Origin: Pseudomonadota bacterium | GTDB taxonomy: Bacteria > Chloroflexota > UBA6077 > JAJPHF01 | Assembly: GCA_021325365.1 (NCBI GenBank) | Contig: JAJPHF010000077.1 | Span: forward strand, 86,780-150,779 | Reading direction: 5' to 3' | Length of the DNA stretch: 64,000 bases | Shown here: positions 17,863 to 27,325 of the stretch, in pieces | Layout of the letters: every line of letters starts with the position of its first letter | Position numbering within the stretch: the first letter of the stretch is position 1 | The notes under the pieces: generated by a model | The model's database searches: none | What the model saw: only the letters and a program-made list of their open reading frames with translations | What the model was told of the DNA's origin: nothing | Translations under genes and position numbers: made by a program

Positions 17863-18173
17863 TGGCGGCGCGCCGCCTCGCCGCCGCCGGGCGCTCTGCA
17901 ATAGAGCCGTTTGCGCGCAAGGTGAGCAGCCAGCGTGGCGTAGGCGCGGCTCTCGTGGCCGCTAGTAGTCTCGGAGTCTCGTAGGGGCGGCTCTCGTGGC
18001 CGCCCGCGGCCCGCAGGCCGCAGGCCCGGCAGCAGCCGACCGCTTAGTCTGGCTGCAAACCGCTGTAGGCGGTCGATGTTCAAGCAGGGCTGCTCGGCGG
18101 TACGGGCAAGCGCGGTATGCGCCCCCACGAGACCCGGGTCAGACGGCGGGGCACAGGCTGTTCCGGCCCGGGC
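17863..18173. other. intergenic stretch with GTAGGGG repeat copy 2
   Basis: A gene-free 311 bp between convergent genes. It holds a second copy of the 43-bp GTAGGGGCGG element (17981-18023), preceded by a partial copy of its centre (GCGGCTCTCGTGGCCGC, 17946-17962). No terminator with a clear T-run is visible. Confidence 0.7.
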
Positions 18174-19370
18174 TCAGACGATGCCCTGCTCGTGGAGACG
18201 CGCGATGGCGCCCGCGTCGTAGCCGAGGTCGGCGAGGACGGCGTCAGTATCGCCGCCCAGCGCGGGGACGGGGCCGTAGCGCGCGGGGCTGGCGGAAAGC
18301 TGCAGGGCGCTGCCGACCGTGGGCACGCGGCCGACGGGTGACTCGACCTCGCGGATCATGCGCCGCGCCGCCACCTGCGGGTGCGCCAGCACCTCCGCAA
18401 TGCCCCGCACCTCGCCGTAGGGCAGCTCAGCCGCGCGCAGCCGCTCCAGCCAGTAGGCGGCGTCCTGCTGCGCCATCAGCTCCTCGACCGTACGCTCGAG
18501 CTCCGCGCGGTTCGTGCGACGGCCCTCGTTTGTGGCGAAGCGCGGGTCTTCGAGCAGGTCGGGGCGGTCGAGCACCTGGCGACAGAACACCTCCCAGTCG
18601 CGGGCGCTCGCCACGGCCAGGTTCACGTACTTCCGGTCGCGGGCGAGGTACGGGCCGTAGGGCGTCACGTAGTGGTGGCGCATCCCCACGCGCTCCGGCT
18701 CCTCGCCGCGGTGCCAGTAGTGGTGCGGGAAGTAGCCGAGCCAGGAGAGGATCGACTCGAACATCGACACGTCGACCAGCTGCCCCTCGCCCGTGCGCTC
18801 GCGCTGGTAGAGCGCCAGCACGATGCCCAGCGCCGCGTACATGCCGGCCGCGATGTCGGAGATCGGCACCGACACCTTGGCGGGCGCGTCGGGGTAGCCG
18901 GTCGTGGCGATCAGGCCCGCCTCGCCCTGGATGAGCAGGTCGAACGCCTTCACGTCGCGGTACGGCCCCGTCAGGCCGTAGCCGGACAGCGCGCAGTAGA
19001 CCAGGCGCGGGTTGAGCGCGCGCAGGTCGTCGTAGCCGACGCCCAGCCGCTCGGGCACGCCGGGGGCGAAGTTCTCCAGGAACACGTCGGCGCGGGCCGC
19101 CAGCTTGCGCAGGATCTCGCGGCCCTCGGGCGCCTTCACGTCGAGCGTGACCGAGCGCTTGTTGCGGTTCAGCCAGACGTAGCCCGACGAGAGCCCGCGC
19201 ACCGCCGTGTCCCACTCGCGGATGACGTCGCCCTTGCCCGGCCGCTCGATCTTCACGACCTCGGCGCCCATGTCCGCCAGTAGGTGCGACGCGAACGGCG
19301 CCGCGGCGGCCAGCTCGAACGCCACGACCCGCACGCCGGCGAGCGCGCCGGCCCCTGTCTCCGCTGCCAT
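18174..19370 (-). CDS. class III (CaiB/BaiF) CoA-transferase
   Basis: 398 residues with family III hallmarks: '[20 protein letters not shown]' then '[12 protein letters not shown]' at the N-terminus, '[18 protein letters not shown]', and the catalytic Asp in '[19 protein letters not shown]'. These enzymes move CoA between acyl-CoA and a free acid through an aspartyl anhydride. It lies 4 bp after the MaoC-like hydratase on the minus strand, the usual pairing for activation then hydration of a carboxylic acid. The C-terminal '[21 protein letters not shown]' is also typical. Confidence 0.95.
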   Translation of the reverse strand: MAAETGAGALAGVRVVAFELAAAAPFASHLLADMGAEVVKIERPGKGDVIREWDTAVRGLSSGYVWLNRNKRSVTLDVKAPEGREILRKLAARADVFLENFAPGVPERLGVGYDDLRALNPRLVYCALSGYGLTGPYRDVKAFDLLIQGEAGLIATTGYPDAPAKVSVPISDIAAGMYAALGIVLALYQRERTGEGQLVDVSMFESILSWLGYFPHHYWHRGEEPERVGMRHHYVTPYGPYLARDRKYVNLAVASARDWEVFCRQVLDRPDLLEDPRFATNEGRRTNRAELERTVEELMAQQDAAYWLERLRAAELPYGEVRGIAEVLAHPQVAARRMIREVESPVGRVPTVGSALQLSASPARYGPVPALGGDTDAVLADLGYDAGAIARLHEQGIV

Positions 19371-19374
19371 GCGC

Positions 19375-19893
19375 CTAGCCTTCCTTGGCCTTGGGCGGCT
19401 GCGGCTCGGGGAAGAGGTTGAGCGCGGGCGCGTGGGCGCGCTTCCAGACCATCACCGAGCGGCGGTACTCGATCACCACCTGGCCGTGCTGGTTGTAGCC
19501 GCGCGTGCGCACCTTGACGATGCCCTGCTCGGGGCGGCTGCGCGACTCGCGGACCTCCAGCACCTCGCTCTCCGAGTACAGCGTGTCGCCGGCGTACAGC
19601 GGGTTCGGCAGCGTGATCTCGTCCCAGCCGAGCGCGAAGCCGTTCTCGGACACGTCGGCGACGCCCATCCCCGCCACGATGGCGAGCGTGAGCGCGCTGT
19701 TGATCAGACACTGGCCGAACGACGTGCGCTCGCCGTAGTCGCGGTTGAAGTGGAGCTGGTTCGTGTTACAGGTGAGCAGCGTGAACCAGATGTTGTCGGC
19801 CTCGGTCACCGTGCGGCCGTAGCGGCAGCGGTACACGTCGCCGACCTCGAAGTCCTCGAAGTAGCGCCCTTCCCAGCCGGGCTTGACAGGCAT
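19375..19893 (-). CDS. MaoC-like (R)-enoyl-CoA hydratase / mesaconyl-CoA hydratase-like
   Basis: 172-residue hot-dog fold hydratase. It begins 'GRYFEDFEVGDVYRCRYGRT', contains 'TLLTCNTNQLHFNRDYGERT' (the expected hydratase Asn/His region) and 'ITLPNPLYAGDTLYSESEV'. Such enzymes hydrate trans-2-enoyl-CoA or mesaconyl-type CoA esters. GGAG precedes the ATG. It sits between a solute-binding protein and the CoA-transferase in the same orientation, fitting a short acid catabolic route. Confidence 0.92.
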   Translation of the reverse strand: MPVKPGWEGRYFEDFEVGDVYRCRYGRTVTEADNIWFTLLTCNTNQLHFNRDYGERTSFGQCLINSALTLAIVAGMGVADVSENGFALGWDEITLPNPLYAGDTLYSESEVLEVRESRSRPEQGIVKVRTRGYNQHGQVVIEYRRSVMVWKRAHAPALNLFPEPQPPKAKEG

Positions 19894-20007
19894 GGCGGCT
19901 CTCCTTGCGCGAGTGGCCCGGAAGTATAGCGCAGCGCCGGGGGGCGGTGGGCCAACCCCACGGCCTCGTCCCCCACGGTTGAGCCGGCGGCCTCGCTCGC
20001 CGCGCGC

Positions 20008-21195
20008 CTATCTCTGTTGCAGGATGCGCTGCAGCTCTCCGCTGATGCGGTTCAGGTCTTCTTCATCGTTGCGGGTATAGAACTCCGCGTTGGTCTCCGT
20101 GAACTTGATACCCCGCGCCTCCAGCGCCTCGATCTCGGCGGCGGCTTTCGAGCCCGGGAGGCGGTGTTGGTCGATGAACACGCCGTCGTAGAGGATGTCT
20201 TGCGCCGCCCGGCTCAGCACGTAGTTGATCCACAGCTTCGCCGCGTTCGGGTGCGCGGCGTTGCGCGGCACCCCCATATACCAGTAGGAGAGCAGCGCCG
20301 CATCGGTGGGGATCACGTGGCCGATCGGCGCGCCCGTGGGCTGGAGACGACGCGCCACGAAGCTGCCGCAGTCGATGGCGAGCAGGTCGAACTCGCCGCT
20401 GGCGATGCGCTCCATCTCGCCGCAGCGCATGAGCCCGCTCACCTGGTTGGCCAAGCGGGTCACGTAGTCCACCGTCCGCTGCTCGCCCCACAGCTCCGGG
20501 CTGGCCAGCACGTCGAAGCCCGCGGCGTAGATCGTCGAGGCGACCCGGCCCTTGTACTGCGGCTTGAGGAGGTCTTGCAGGCTGGTAGGCACTTCGTCGG
20601 CGCGGACCTTGTTCGTGTTGTAGGTGATGCCGGCGACGCGCGAGCCGATCTGCACGGCCACGCCGCCCGGCGCGAGCAGCGCGGGATCGCGGATGTTGGG
20701 CGCCCAGGCGGTCCACGGCACCGGCTCCAGCACGTTCTGGCGGATCATGGGGACCAGCTGGTCGTCGGGAATGACCAGGACGTCGCTCGACGCGGGTCGC
20801 CCCGCCTGCGCCTCCTGGGCGATCTTGTTGGCCAGCTCCGGCATCGCCGGGCCCGGCGTGTAGCGAACGTCCAGGCTGAGCCCATAGGCGGGGTTGAAGC
20901 CCTCGATCCAGCGGCGAATTCCCTCGCGGCTGCCAACGTTCTCGGTCCAGGTCAGCGTGAGCTGGCCCTCCTGCCGCGCCGCGGCGACGATCTGCTCCAG
21001 CGACTCGGCCGCCCCCGGGGTGGCTACCGCCGAGCCTGCCGGCGGTGTGGTAGCCGCGCTGGTCGCGAGTCCGCCAGCGGGGCCGGCATCGCCGCCGGCG
21101 CGAGGCGGGCTGGCGCCCGGGGCGCAGGCCGCGAGCGCCACCACTAGCGCCAGCGCCGCGGCGCCATGCCGCGGCCCTTCGTGCCGCCGCATCAT
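20008..21195 (-). CDS. extracellular solute-binding lipoprotein, family 1 (iron(III)/AfuA-like layout)
   Basis: 395 residues with a signal peptide and lipobox (LVVALAAC), then a Gly/Ala/Pro linker. The mature sequence 'GQLTLTWTENVGSREGIRRW', 'LANKIAQEAQAG' and 'SDVLVIPDDQLVPM' is typical of family 1 proteins that work with ferric-type permeases, though many bind organic anions. GGAGGTG lies 6 bases before the ATG. The fused permease at 24800-26545 is of the type that pairs with such proteins, but it is on the opposite strand 3.6 kb away. Confidence 0.88.
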   Translation of the reverse strand: MMRRHEGPRHGAAALALVVALAACAPGASPPRAGGDAGPAGGLATSAATTPPAGSAVATPGAAESLEQIVAAARQEGQLTLTWTENVGSREGIRRWIEGFNPAYGLSLDVRYTPGPAMPELANKIAQEAQAGRPASSDVLVIPDDQLVPMIRQNVLEPVPWTAWAPNIRDPALLAPGGVAVQIGSRVAGITYNTNKVRADEVPTSLQDLLKPQYKGRVASTIYAAGFDVLASPELWGEQRTVDYVTRLANQVSGLMRCGEMERIASGEFDLLAIDCGSFVARRLQPTGAPIGHVIPTDAALLSYWYMGVPRNAAHPNAAKLWINYVLSRAAQDILYDGVFIDQHRLPGSKAAAEIEALEARGIKFTETNAEFYTRNDEEDLNRISGELQRILQQR

Positions 21196-21244
21196 GCTTC
21201 ACCTCCGTCGCGCCGAAGAGGAGGCGCGCCCACCGAGCGTGCGG

Positions 21245-22393
21245 CTACTCGCTGATGCGGCCCAGGCGCTCGACGGCGTACTGCGAGTACGACGGATCGA
21301 GCACGCGGGAGGAGTCGAGCTTCTGCTGCTGCGTGCCGTAGCGCACGTAGTAGTCCTGCTGCTCGTCGATCGTACGCGGGTCGAGCTGGCCGTTCGGGTC
21401 CACGTCGTGCGTGGCCATCCGCGCGAACAGGCTCAGGTCGTGGATCGGCGTGTACTGCGACAGGATCTGGTACAGCTCGTCCTTGCCGCCCTCATCCTTC
21501 ATGATCGCCCGGTAGTAGTCGCGCTGGCCGCGCAGGTAGGCCGTGACGAAGCGCCGCGCCGCCTCCGGCTGGTCGCGGGCGAACACGGGGCTGACGATCA
21601 AGGTCATGGCGACCAGACCCGGGTAGATCTGGCCCGACGGCATCACGTTGTGGGCGGTGTGCTGCCCCTCGGCGATGCTCGCGAACGGCTCGACGACGAA
21701 GCCGGCGTCCATCACCTTGTTGGCGAAGGCCGCCGGAATGTCGGGGAACGTGAGCTGCGCGAACTGAACGTCGCCCGTCGTCAGCCCGCCCTTGCCCAGC
21801 ACGCGCTCGACCCAGATCTCCCCGATCCCGCCGCGCGACGAGATGGCGATCGTCATCCCCTTGAGGTCCTTGGGGTCCTGATAGCGGCCGCTGTCCAGGA
21901 TGTCCTGGCGCACCAGCCAGCCACCGCTCGTGTCGCGCGTGCTGATAATGGCGTTGTAACCGACGATACGCAGGGGAATGTCGCGCAGCACGGCGTTGAA
22001 CAGGCTCGGATCGGGCGGGCCCGAGGCGAAGCTTAGCTCGCCGGTGGCGAGCGGCGCGGTCTGCTCGTTGGTCGTCCGGAACGGGACCAGCTCGACCTCC
22101 AGCCCCTCCTCGCGGAAGTAGCCCTTGGCGAGCGCGTCGAACACCCCGGCCTCGCCGACGAGCCCCAGCGAGCCCACCTTCAAATTCAGCGGCGGGTTGA
22201 GCGGCTGCACGGCGGTCTGGCCGCCGGCCGGCACGGCGGACGGCGCGGCCGGGGCGGACGCCGTGGTCGCGGCCGGCGCCGCGGACGGTGCGCCGCCCGG
22301 CTGCGCCGGCGCGGCGGCGGGGGCGCAGGCGGCGAGCAGAAGCGCCGCCACGAGCAGCAGCGGGGCGGGGCGCGCGTGACCGCGGGCGTGCAT
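21245..22393 (-). CDS. ABC solute-binding lipoprotein, NMT1/THI5 type
   Basis: 382 residues from the ATG at 22393; the frame extends upstream but the signal peptide starts here (HARGHARPAPLLLVAALLLA, lipobox LLAAC). After a Pro/Ala/Ser linker the mature domain shows 'LKVGSLGLVGEAGVFDALAK' and 'GYFREEGLEVELVPF'. Typical binding-lobe and hinge segments follow. It is cotranscribed with the TAXI protein upstream (58-bp gap) and the family 1 binding protein downstream (49-bp gap). Confidence 0.9.
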   Translation of the reverse strand: MHARGHARPAPLLLVAALLLAACAPAAAPAQPGGAPSAAPAATTASAPAAPSAVPAGGQTAVQPLNPPLNLKVGSLGLVGEAGVFDALAKGYFREEGLEVELVPFRTTNEQTAPLATGELSFASGPPDPSLFNAVLRDIPLRIVGYNAIISTRDTSGGWLVRQDILDSGRYQDPKDLKGMTIAISSRGGIGEIWVERVLGKGGLTTGDVQFAQLTFPDIPAAFANKVMDAGFVVEPFASIAEGQHTAHNVMPSGQIYPGLVAMTLIVSPVFARDQPEAARRFVTAYLRGQRDYYRAIMKDEGGKDELYQILSQYTPIHDLSLFARMATHDVDPNGQLDPRTIDEQQDYYVRYGTQQQKLDSSRVLDPSYSQYAVERLGRISE

Positions 22394-22451
22394 GCGGACT
22401 CTCCATCGGATGTGTCTGAAACGGGCGATCCTTGCGAGCCCGGCCCAGCGA

Positions 22452-23420
22452 CTACAGGTAGCCGTATTCGCGGTAGTAGCGCTCGGCGCCCGGGTGGAGC
22501 GGGATCGGCGTGCGAGCCATCTTCGCGGGGTCGAGTGGGTAGGTGACCGGGCTGCGCTCGGGCGGCAGGTGGCGATAGTAGCGCTCCAGCCGCGCCCGCT
22601 CCTCGCCCAGGCACCAGGCAAGCAGGTAGGCCACGTCGTCGGGCATGTCGGCGCGCACCATCAGGAGAAAGTCGGAGAAGTCGAGCGTCTCCAGCGGCGC
22701 GTCGAGGCCGCGTAAGTAGCCGGCGGGCAGCGTGCCGCGCGGCCAGCCGTAGTCGCGTTCGAGCTGGGCGAGCACGTCGCCGTCGATCGGAATGAAGTGG
22801 ACCTCGCGCTCCGCGGCCAGCGCCTGCCAGGGCGGCGTCATGATCGCCTCGTGGAAGACGGCGTCGGCGCCGCCCGTGCGGGCGGCGTCCACGCAGGGGA
22901 AGGGCTGCTCGTGATACAGGAAGCCACCGCCCCAGCGCTCGAGCGTCGCCGGCGCCACGCCCTCCAGCTCCAGGATGCGCGCAACGGCCAGGCCGATGAA
23001 GTTGACGCCGTCGTCGGGGGAGGTGGCGATGCGCAGCGGCAGCCGCCGCTCGCGCAGGTCGGCGAACGAGCGGACGCCGTGCTCGGCGCCGACCGCGAGC
23101 ACCAGGCGGTCGTTCTGCGGCACGCTGCCCACCGCACGCAGGAACGGGTACGACTCGTCGGCGAAGGGGCCGCGCCCCGTGTACGCCATCGCGGCGAAAG
23201 CGGCGGGCGTGGCGAGCGCCACGTCCACCTGGCCGCGCCCGACGGCGCGCGGCGCGTCGGTCCAGCCCCTGCCGTTCCAGATGGCGAAGCGCGAGTAGGG
23301 ACCGCAGCGCTCGCCCATCGCCTGCGACAGCCAGCCACAGACGCGGTGCAGGTTCGCGCCGCCCCAGTCGCCCTGGAAGTGCAGCGTCAGCGAGCGGTCG
23401 AGCCGCGGCCCCTCCGTCAC
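22452..23420 (-). CDS. TAXI-type TRAP solute-binding protein without visible signal peptide
   Basis: 322 residues. 'QVDVALATPAAFAAMAYTG', 'FLRAVGSVPQNDRLVLAVGA' and 'GLAVARILELEGV' match the TAXI family of TRAP-type receptors. The GTG at 23420 is chosen because GGAG precedes it and the gap to the previous stop is only 2 bp. From this start there is no signal peptide; the protein begins MTEGPRLDRSLTLHF. A longer start at 23471 adds no hydrophobic stretch either. It may be a cytoplasmic ligand-binding protein rather than a transporter component. No TRAP membrane subunits are nearby. Confidence 0.8.
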   Translation of the reverse strand: MTEGPRLDRSLTLHFQGDWGGANLHRVCGWLSQAMGERCGPYSRFAIWNGRGWTDAPRAVGRGQVDVALATPAAFAAMAYTGRGPFADESYPFLRAVGSVPQNDRLVLAVGAEHGVRSFADLRERRLPLRIATSPDDGVNFIGLAVARILELEGVAPATLERWGGGFLYHEQPFPCVDAARTGGADAVFHEAIMTPPWQALAAEREVHFIPIDGDVLAQLERDYGWPRGTLPAGYLRGLDAPLETLDFSDFLLMVRADMPDDVAYLLAWCLGEERARLERYYRHLPPERSPVTYPLDPAKMARTPIPLHPGAERYYREYGYL

Positions 23421-23422
23421 GG

Positions 23423-24331
23423 CTACTGCTCCTTGTTGTGGATGAAGTCCTCGGGCGGCTGCGGCCCCCACACGAGCAAGGCGTACTGCGGGTCCCAGTC
23501 GCGCGGCTGCCAGTCGGCCTCGTCGGGGATGTAGTCGATGTCGAAATAGTACTCGGCGTAGCTGCCCCAGGGGTCTTTCATGTACCAGAAGAAGTTCGAG
23601 CCGATGCAGTGCCGGCCGATCCCCCAGGCGGGCTCCCAGCCGCGCTCGCGCATGCGCTCGGCGCCGAGCGCGATCTCGTCGATGCCGCCGACCTCGAACG
23701 AGGCATGGTGGAAGCCCGGGCGATCGGAGGCGATGAGGGCGAGGTTGTGGTGGTCAGCGCTGCAGCGCAGGAACGCCGCCAGCCCGGGCACGCGGTCCGA
23801 CAGCTTCATGCCGAGCACGTCCACGTAGAACGCCCGCTGGCGCTCGATGTCGGGCGAGAACAGCATGACGTGGCCGAGGCGGCGCGGCGTGGCCGGATTC
23901 GCGACGGGCGGCTCGATAGCGCGCTCGGCGATCCGCACGGGATGGCCGGGGCTGTTGTAGCGCGGCGGGTCGGCCGCGGAGGTGACCGGCTCCTCGTCGC
24001 GGACGTTCACGAGCTGCCCGTCCGGGTCGCGTACCCAGATGCCGCCCTCGGGCGCGTCCTTCGGCGGGTCGATCTCCTGCACGCCGGCCGCCTGCAAGCG
24101 GCCGCGCACGGCCGCGAACTCGGCGCCCGGCGCGGCGAACGCCAGGTGGCGCAGCCGCTTCTTCGGCCCCTCGTAGAGGAGAATCTGGTCGCGGCCGAGC
24201 GGCTTGGGGCGCAGGCGCACGGCATTTGACCTACCGGTCGCGTCCTCGAAACCGAAATCGCTGTAGAAGCGCTGACCCACCTGCTGGTCGGGCACCTCGA
24301 GCGCGTAATGCGTGAGCGAGCGCACGGGCAT
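23423..24331 (-). CDS. VOC-superfamily extradiol dioxygenase-like protein, two modules
   Basis: 302 residues with two vicinal-oxygen-chelate modules, about residues 5-110 and 150-280. The second module has the expected ligands: His in 'RRLGHVMLFSPD', His in 'PGFHHASFEV' and Glu in 'SYAEYYFD'. This is the layout of type I extradiol ring-cleaving dioxygenases acting on catechols. The first ligand of the N-terminal module is not obvious, as expected for a structural module. It is the first gene of the minus-strand operon with the TAXI and solute-binding proteins, so ring cleavage could be its opening step. Confidence 0.85.
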   Translation of the reverse strand: MPVRSLTHYALEVPDQQVGQRFYSDFGFEDATGRSNAVRLRPKPLGRDQILLYEGPKKRLRHLAFAAPGAEFAAVRGRLQAAGVQEIDPPKDAPEGGIWVRDPDGQLVNVRDEEPVTSAADPPRYNSPGHPVRIAERAIEPPVANPATPRRLGHVMLFSPDIERQRAFYVDVLGMKLSDRVPGLAAFLRCSADHHNLALIASDRPGFHHASFEVGGIDEIALGAERMRERGWEPAWGIGRHCIGSNFFWYMKDPWGSYAEYYFDIDYIPDEADWQPRDWDPQYALLVWGPQPPEDFIHNKEQ

Positions 24332-24799
24332 CGCGGTTCTCCCTTTCGTCGTCTCGGGCCGGCCTGCAAGGAGTACGACCACCGGCCAAGCGCGGATCCA
24401 TGCACGCTGCCGCGCAGCGGACCAGTGGCCGGATTGTAGCGAGCGCGCCCGAATTGCGCCACTGGCAACGCCGCGGAGGCGCGCGGGCGCCACGATTGAA
24501 TCGAACCCGGGGCCGTGTTATACCCACGCATCGCTGTGCGGACAGGACGAGCCGCGGGAGCCCTGACGCGCCAGGGGAGCCAGCCGCTTGCCCGCGCAGG
24601 CCAAGACTCGCGGTCGCCTCGCGTATCTCGTACAATTGCAGCCAGTCCAACGGCGGCACATGGCGAGTGCCGCGGGGACGATCGGCGTCGGCCGCCGGGC
24701 GAGCCGCGGACGCCGCGGCCCGCGCTCGCGGCTCGACCGCCCCTCGTCTGGCGGCCAGCGGCGCGGGCCGGCGACCCGGTGGCGGGTAAGGGAGGCAGC
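24332..24799. other. divergent intergenic region, no recognised feature
   Basis: 468 bp between the divergent dioxygenase operon and the fused permease. It presumably carries both promoters, but I could not place a convincing -35/-10 pair. GTAAGGGAGG before the permease ATG is the ribosome binding site. No RNA gene seen. Confidence 0.5.
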
Positions 24800-26545
24800 A
24801 TGGCTACCCGAGCAGTTGCGCGAGTCGAGGTCCAGCGCGCCGACCGGCTCAGCCTCCCCCGGCCGAGCGCGATGGTGCTGCTGGCCCTGGCGGCCTCGGC
24901 GATCATCGTGGGGCTGCTGGTCCTCGTGGTGTGGATCAGCTTCCGCGAGAGCGTCACCAGCGATGCCTTCACCCTGCGGCACTACCTCTCGCTGTACACC
25001 GACCCCTTCGCCTACAGCGCGTTCCTGAACACGGTGGGCTTCACGGTCGTCACGTTGCTGGTGGCGCTCGTCCTCGGCGTCCCGATCGCCTGGCTGGTCG
25101 AGCGGACGGACCTCCGCGGCAAGTCCGTCATCATCACCGTGATGACGATGAGCGTGCTCATCCCGGGCTTCTTCACGGCGATGGGCTGGCTGTTCCTGGC
25201 GCACCCGCGCATCGGTATGCTGAATCAGATCGCGATGGGGCTGTTCGGCTGGCAGTCGGGGCCGTTCAGCATTGTCAACATCCCCGGCATGGGGTTCATC
25301 CAGGGCCTGAACCTCGCGTCGCTGATCTTCATCATGACGGTCGCCAGCCTGCGGGCGATGGACTCGTCGCTCGAAGAGTCGTCGCAGATGAGCGGCGCCA
25401 CCTTCCTGCAGACGATGCGCCGCGTCACCCTGCCGCTCGCCTCGCCCGGCCTCTTGGCGGCGGCGCTGTACACGCTCACCACGGCCATCTCGGCGTTCGA
25501 CATCCCGCTCATCATCGGCCTGTCCAACCGCATCTTCACCTTCCCCACCTATATGTACGTGAAGACGAACCCGCAAGAGGGCCTGCCCGAGTACGGCCTG
25601 CCCGCCGCGTTCGCCACGTTCATGCTGCTGCTGGCGCTCGGGCTGAGCTGGTGGTACAGCCGCGTGCTCGTCCGGGCGCGGCAGTACCAGGTGGTGACCG
25701 GCAAGAACTACAAGCCGAAGCTGGTGCAGCTTGGGCCGTGGATGGTCGCCGCCTGGGCCTTCCTGGGCGCCTACATCCTGATCGCCAAGGTGCTGCCGCT
25801 GCTGCTGCTCGTCTGGGCGTCGCTGCTGCCCTACCTCCAGCCGCCCTCGCTCGCCGCCCTGGGCACCGTCTCGCTGAAGAACTTCAACAGCCTGCCCTGG
25901 CCGCTCATCCAGCGCGGCCTCGTCAACACCGTCGTGTGCGTGCTGCTCGCGCCGGCCATCGCGCTGGCCATCAGCCTGGTCTTCTCGTGGGTGGTGCTGC
26001 GCACGCGCTCGCGCTTCCGCCTGGCGTTCGACTTCGTCGCCTTCCTGCCCCACGCGGTGCCGCACACGGTGTTCGGCTTCGCGGCCCTGGTGGCGGCGCT
26101 GTTCGTCATCCGCGGGCCGGTCGACCTCTACGGGTCGCTGGCGCTGCTGGTCATCATCTACAGCATCGTCCACATCAGCTTCGGTACGCGCATCACGAAC
26201 AGCGCGCTCATCCAGATCAGCAGCGAGCTGGAGGAGGCGGCCTCCGTCTCCGGCGCCACGCTGCTGCAAACCCTGCGCCGCGTCGTCGTGCCGCTGCTGG
26301 CGCCCGCGTTCCTGTACGGCGGGCTGTCGCTCGGGCTGCTGACGTTCCGCGAGCTGACGCTGTCGACGATGCTCTTCTCGCCCGACAACATCACGCTCGC
26401 CGTCGTCGTCTGGAGCCTCTTCCACTCCGGCAACCTGGCCCAGGCCGCCGCCGTCACGCTCATCATGATGGTGCTCCTGATGCCGCTGGTGTTCATCTAC
26501 CTCAAGTTCGGCGGCACCGTCGGCGGCGGCGTACGCACGCATTAG
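24800..26545 (+). CDS. ABC transporter permease, fused two-domain ferric/thiamine type
   Basis: 581 residues carrying two BPD-transport permease domains in one chain, with about 12 membrane helices. Two EAA loops are visible: 'SSQMSGATFLQTMRRVTLPL' near residue 195 and 'EAASVSGATLLQTLRRVVVP' near 480. The fused SfuB/FbpB-type layout is usual for family 1 binding-protein systems. GGGAGG precedes the ATG. No ATPase gene is adjacent. The family 1 binding protein at 20008-21195 is the nearest candidate partner. Confidence 0.93.
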   Translation: MATRAVARVEVQRADRLSLPRPSAMVLLALAASAIIVGLLVLVVWISFRESVTSDAFTLRHYLSLYTDPFAYSAFLNTVGFTVVTLLVALVLGVPIAWLVERTDLRGKSVIITVMTMSVLIPGFFTAMGWLFLAHPRIGMLNQIAMGLFGWQSGPFSIVNIPGMGFIQGLNLASLIFIMTVASLRAMDSSLEESSQMSGATFLQTMRRVTLPLASPGLLAAALYTLTTAISAFDIPLIIGLSNRIFTFPTYMYVKTNPQEGLPEYGLPAAFATFMLLLALGLSWWYSRVLVRARQYQVVTGKNYKPKLVQLGPWMVAAWAFLGAYILIAKVLPLLLLVWASLLPYLQPPSLAALGTVSLKNFNSLPWPLIQRGLVNTVVCVLLAPAIALAISLVFSWVVLRTRSRFRLAFDFVAFLPHAVPHTVFGFAALVAALFVIRGPVDLYGSLALLVIIYSIVHISFGTRITNSALIQISSELEEAASVSGATLLQTLRRVVVPLLAPAFLYGGLSLGLLTFRELTLSTMLFSPDNITLAVVVWSLFHSGNLAQAAAVTLIMMVLLMPLVFIYLKFGGTVGGGVRTH

Positions 26546-26862
26546 AGCAGTTTTCACGGGCATTGAGCCATGACGTAGGGCAGGGGCTCGTCCCCTGCCG
26601 CCCGGCCGACCCTGCCCGGCTCGATCATCCTGAAAACCGCTGTATGCCGCACGTCCGCGTTTCACGAGCGCGCTTGAGCCTGCGGCCTGCCTAGCGCCAG
26701 CGGCAGGGTATGAGGGCCATCAAGCGGAGCAGCCCGCCGAGTAGCAGCCGGCCATGGAGCCTCGGGAACGATTGGCGGCCCGCAGGCCGCCCCGGGCGGG
26801 GGCGTGACACCGGTGAGGGCAACGAGCCCATCGTGGTGCGGGCCAGTGGGTAGGTCCGACAG
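26546..26862. other. intergenic stretch with CAGGGG-CCCCTG hairpin repeat
   Basis: 317 bp downstream of the permease. It holds GACGTAGGGCAGGGGCTCG then TCCCCTGCCGCCCGGCC (26573-26607), a hairpin-forming repeat seen again at 44201-44235 and partly at 44136-44168, flanked by a short inverted pair GTTTTCA / TGAAAAC. No gene is visible. Confidence 0.7.
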
Positions 26863-27271
26863 CTACAGCGCGACTATCCGGTAGCTGCGGACATGGATCT
26901 GAGCATCGCTGGCGCGCAGGGATATGAACAAGGCGGTAGTCGTGAGGTAGCCGTCGCTCGACTGCGATACCGGCCCGCAGGGCAATCCCAAACCACCCGT
27001 CGCCGTTGCTAAGGTCGCCTATTTGGATCTCAGCTTCCACCGCGTAGTCCGATATCGGGGGCACGTAAGGGGGGCTGATGACGGTGCCGGGGTTAGAGCG
27101 GTCGGACACTAGCATTCCGTTGACGATCTGCCAGCCCGGCCCTCCGCCCCAGCCCCCTAGCCCACCGGACCAGTCAGCCTGATACAACAAGGCACCGGCC
27201 TCAGGCCGATTCTGCTGAGCGTGAGCGGTCGTGAGACCATGCCCCATCAAGGCGAGCACCAACACTGCCAC
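26863..27271 (-). pseudogene. frameshifted secreted concanavalin/LamG-like protein
   Basis: The reading frame starts with a signal peptide (VLVLALMGHGLTTAHAQ) and a beta-rich domain of concanavalin or 3-keto-disaccharide-hydrolase type ('YQADWSGGLGGWGGG', 'YAVEAEIQIGDLSNGDGWFG'). After 'IALRAG' the frame becomes unnatural Arg/Cys-rich sequence. Shifting by one base near 26968 restores a plausible end, 'SSDGYLTTTALFISLRASDA' then 'QIHVRSYRIVAL' with a stop at 26863. This looks like a single extra base, by mutation or sequencing error. Unshifted, the frame runs on to 26720. It lies next to an insertion sequence. Confidence 0.65.
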
Positions 27272-27325
27272 TTGCCATCTGCCCCCACGAGTCTAACACT
27301 GCTATGCAGTGAACATCAACGACTG

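Noticed and set aside
24493..24530. tRNA-like T-arm (GATTGAATCGAACCCG)
   Set aside because: No acceptor or anticodon stem can be folded around it.
24518..26665. 715-residue open frame antisense to the fused permease
   Set aside because: Composed of His/Arg/Gln/Glu-rich sequence with no motif; it is the reverse shadow of high-GC membrane-protein codons.
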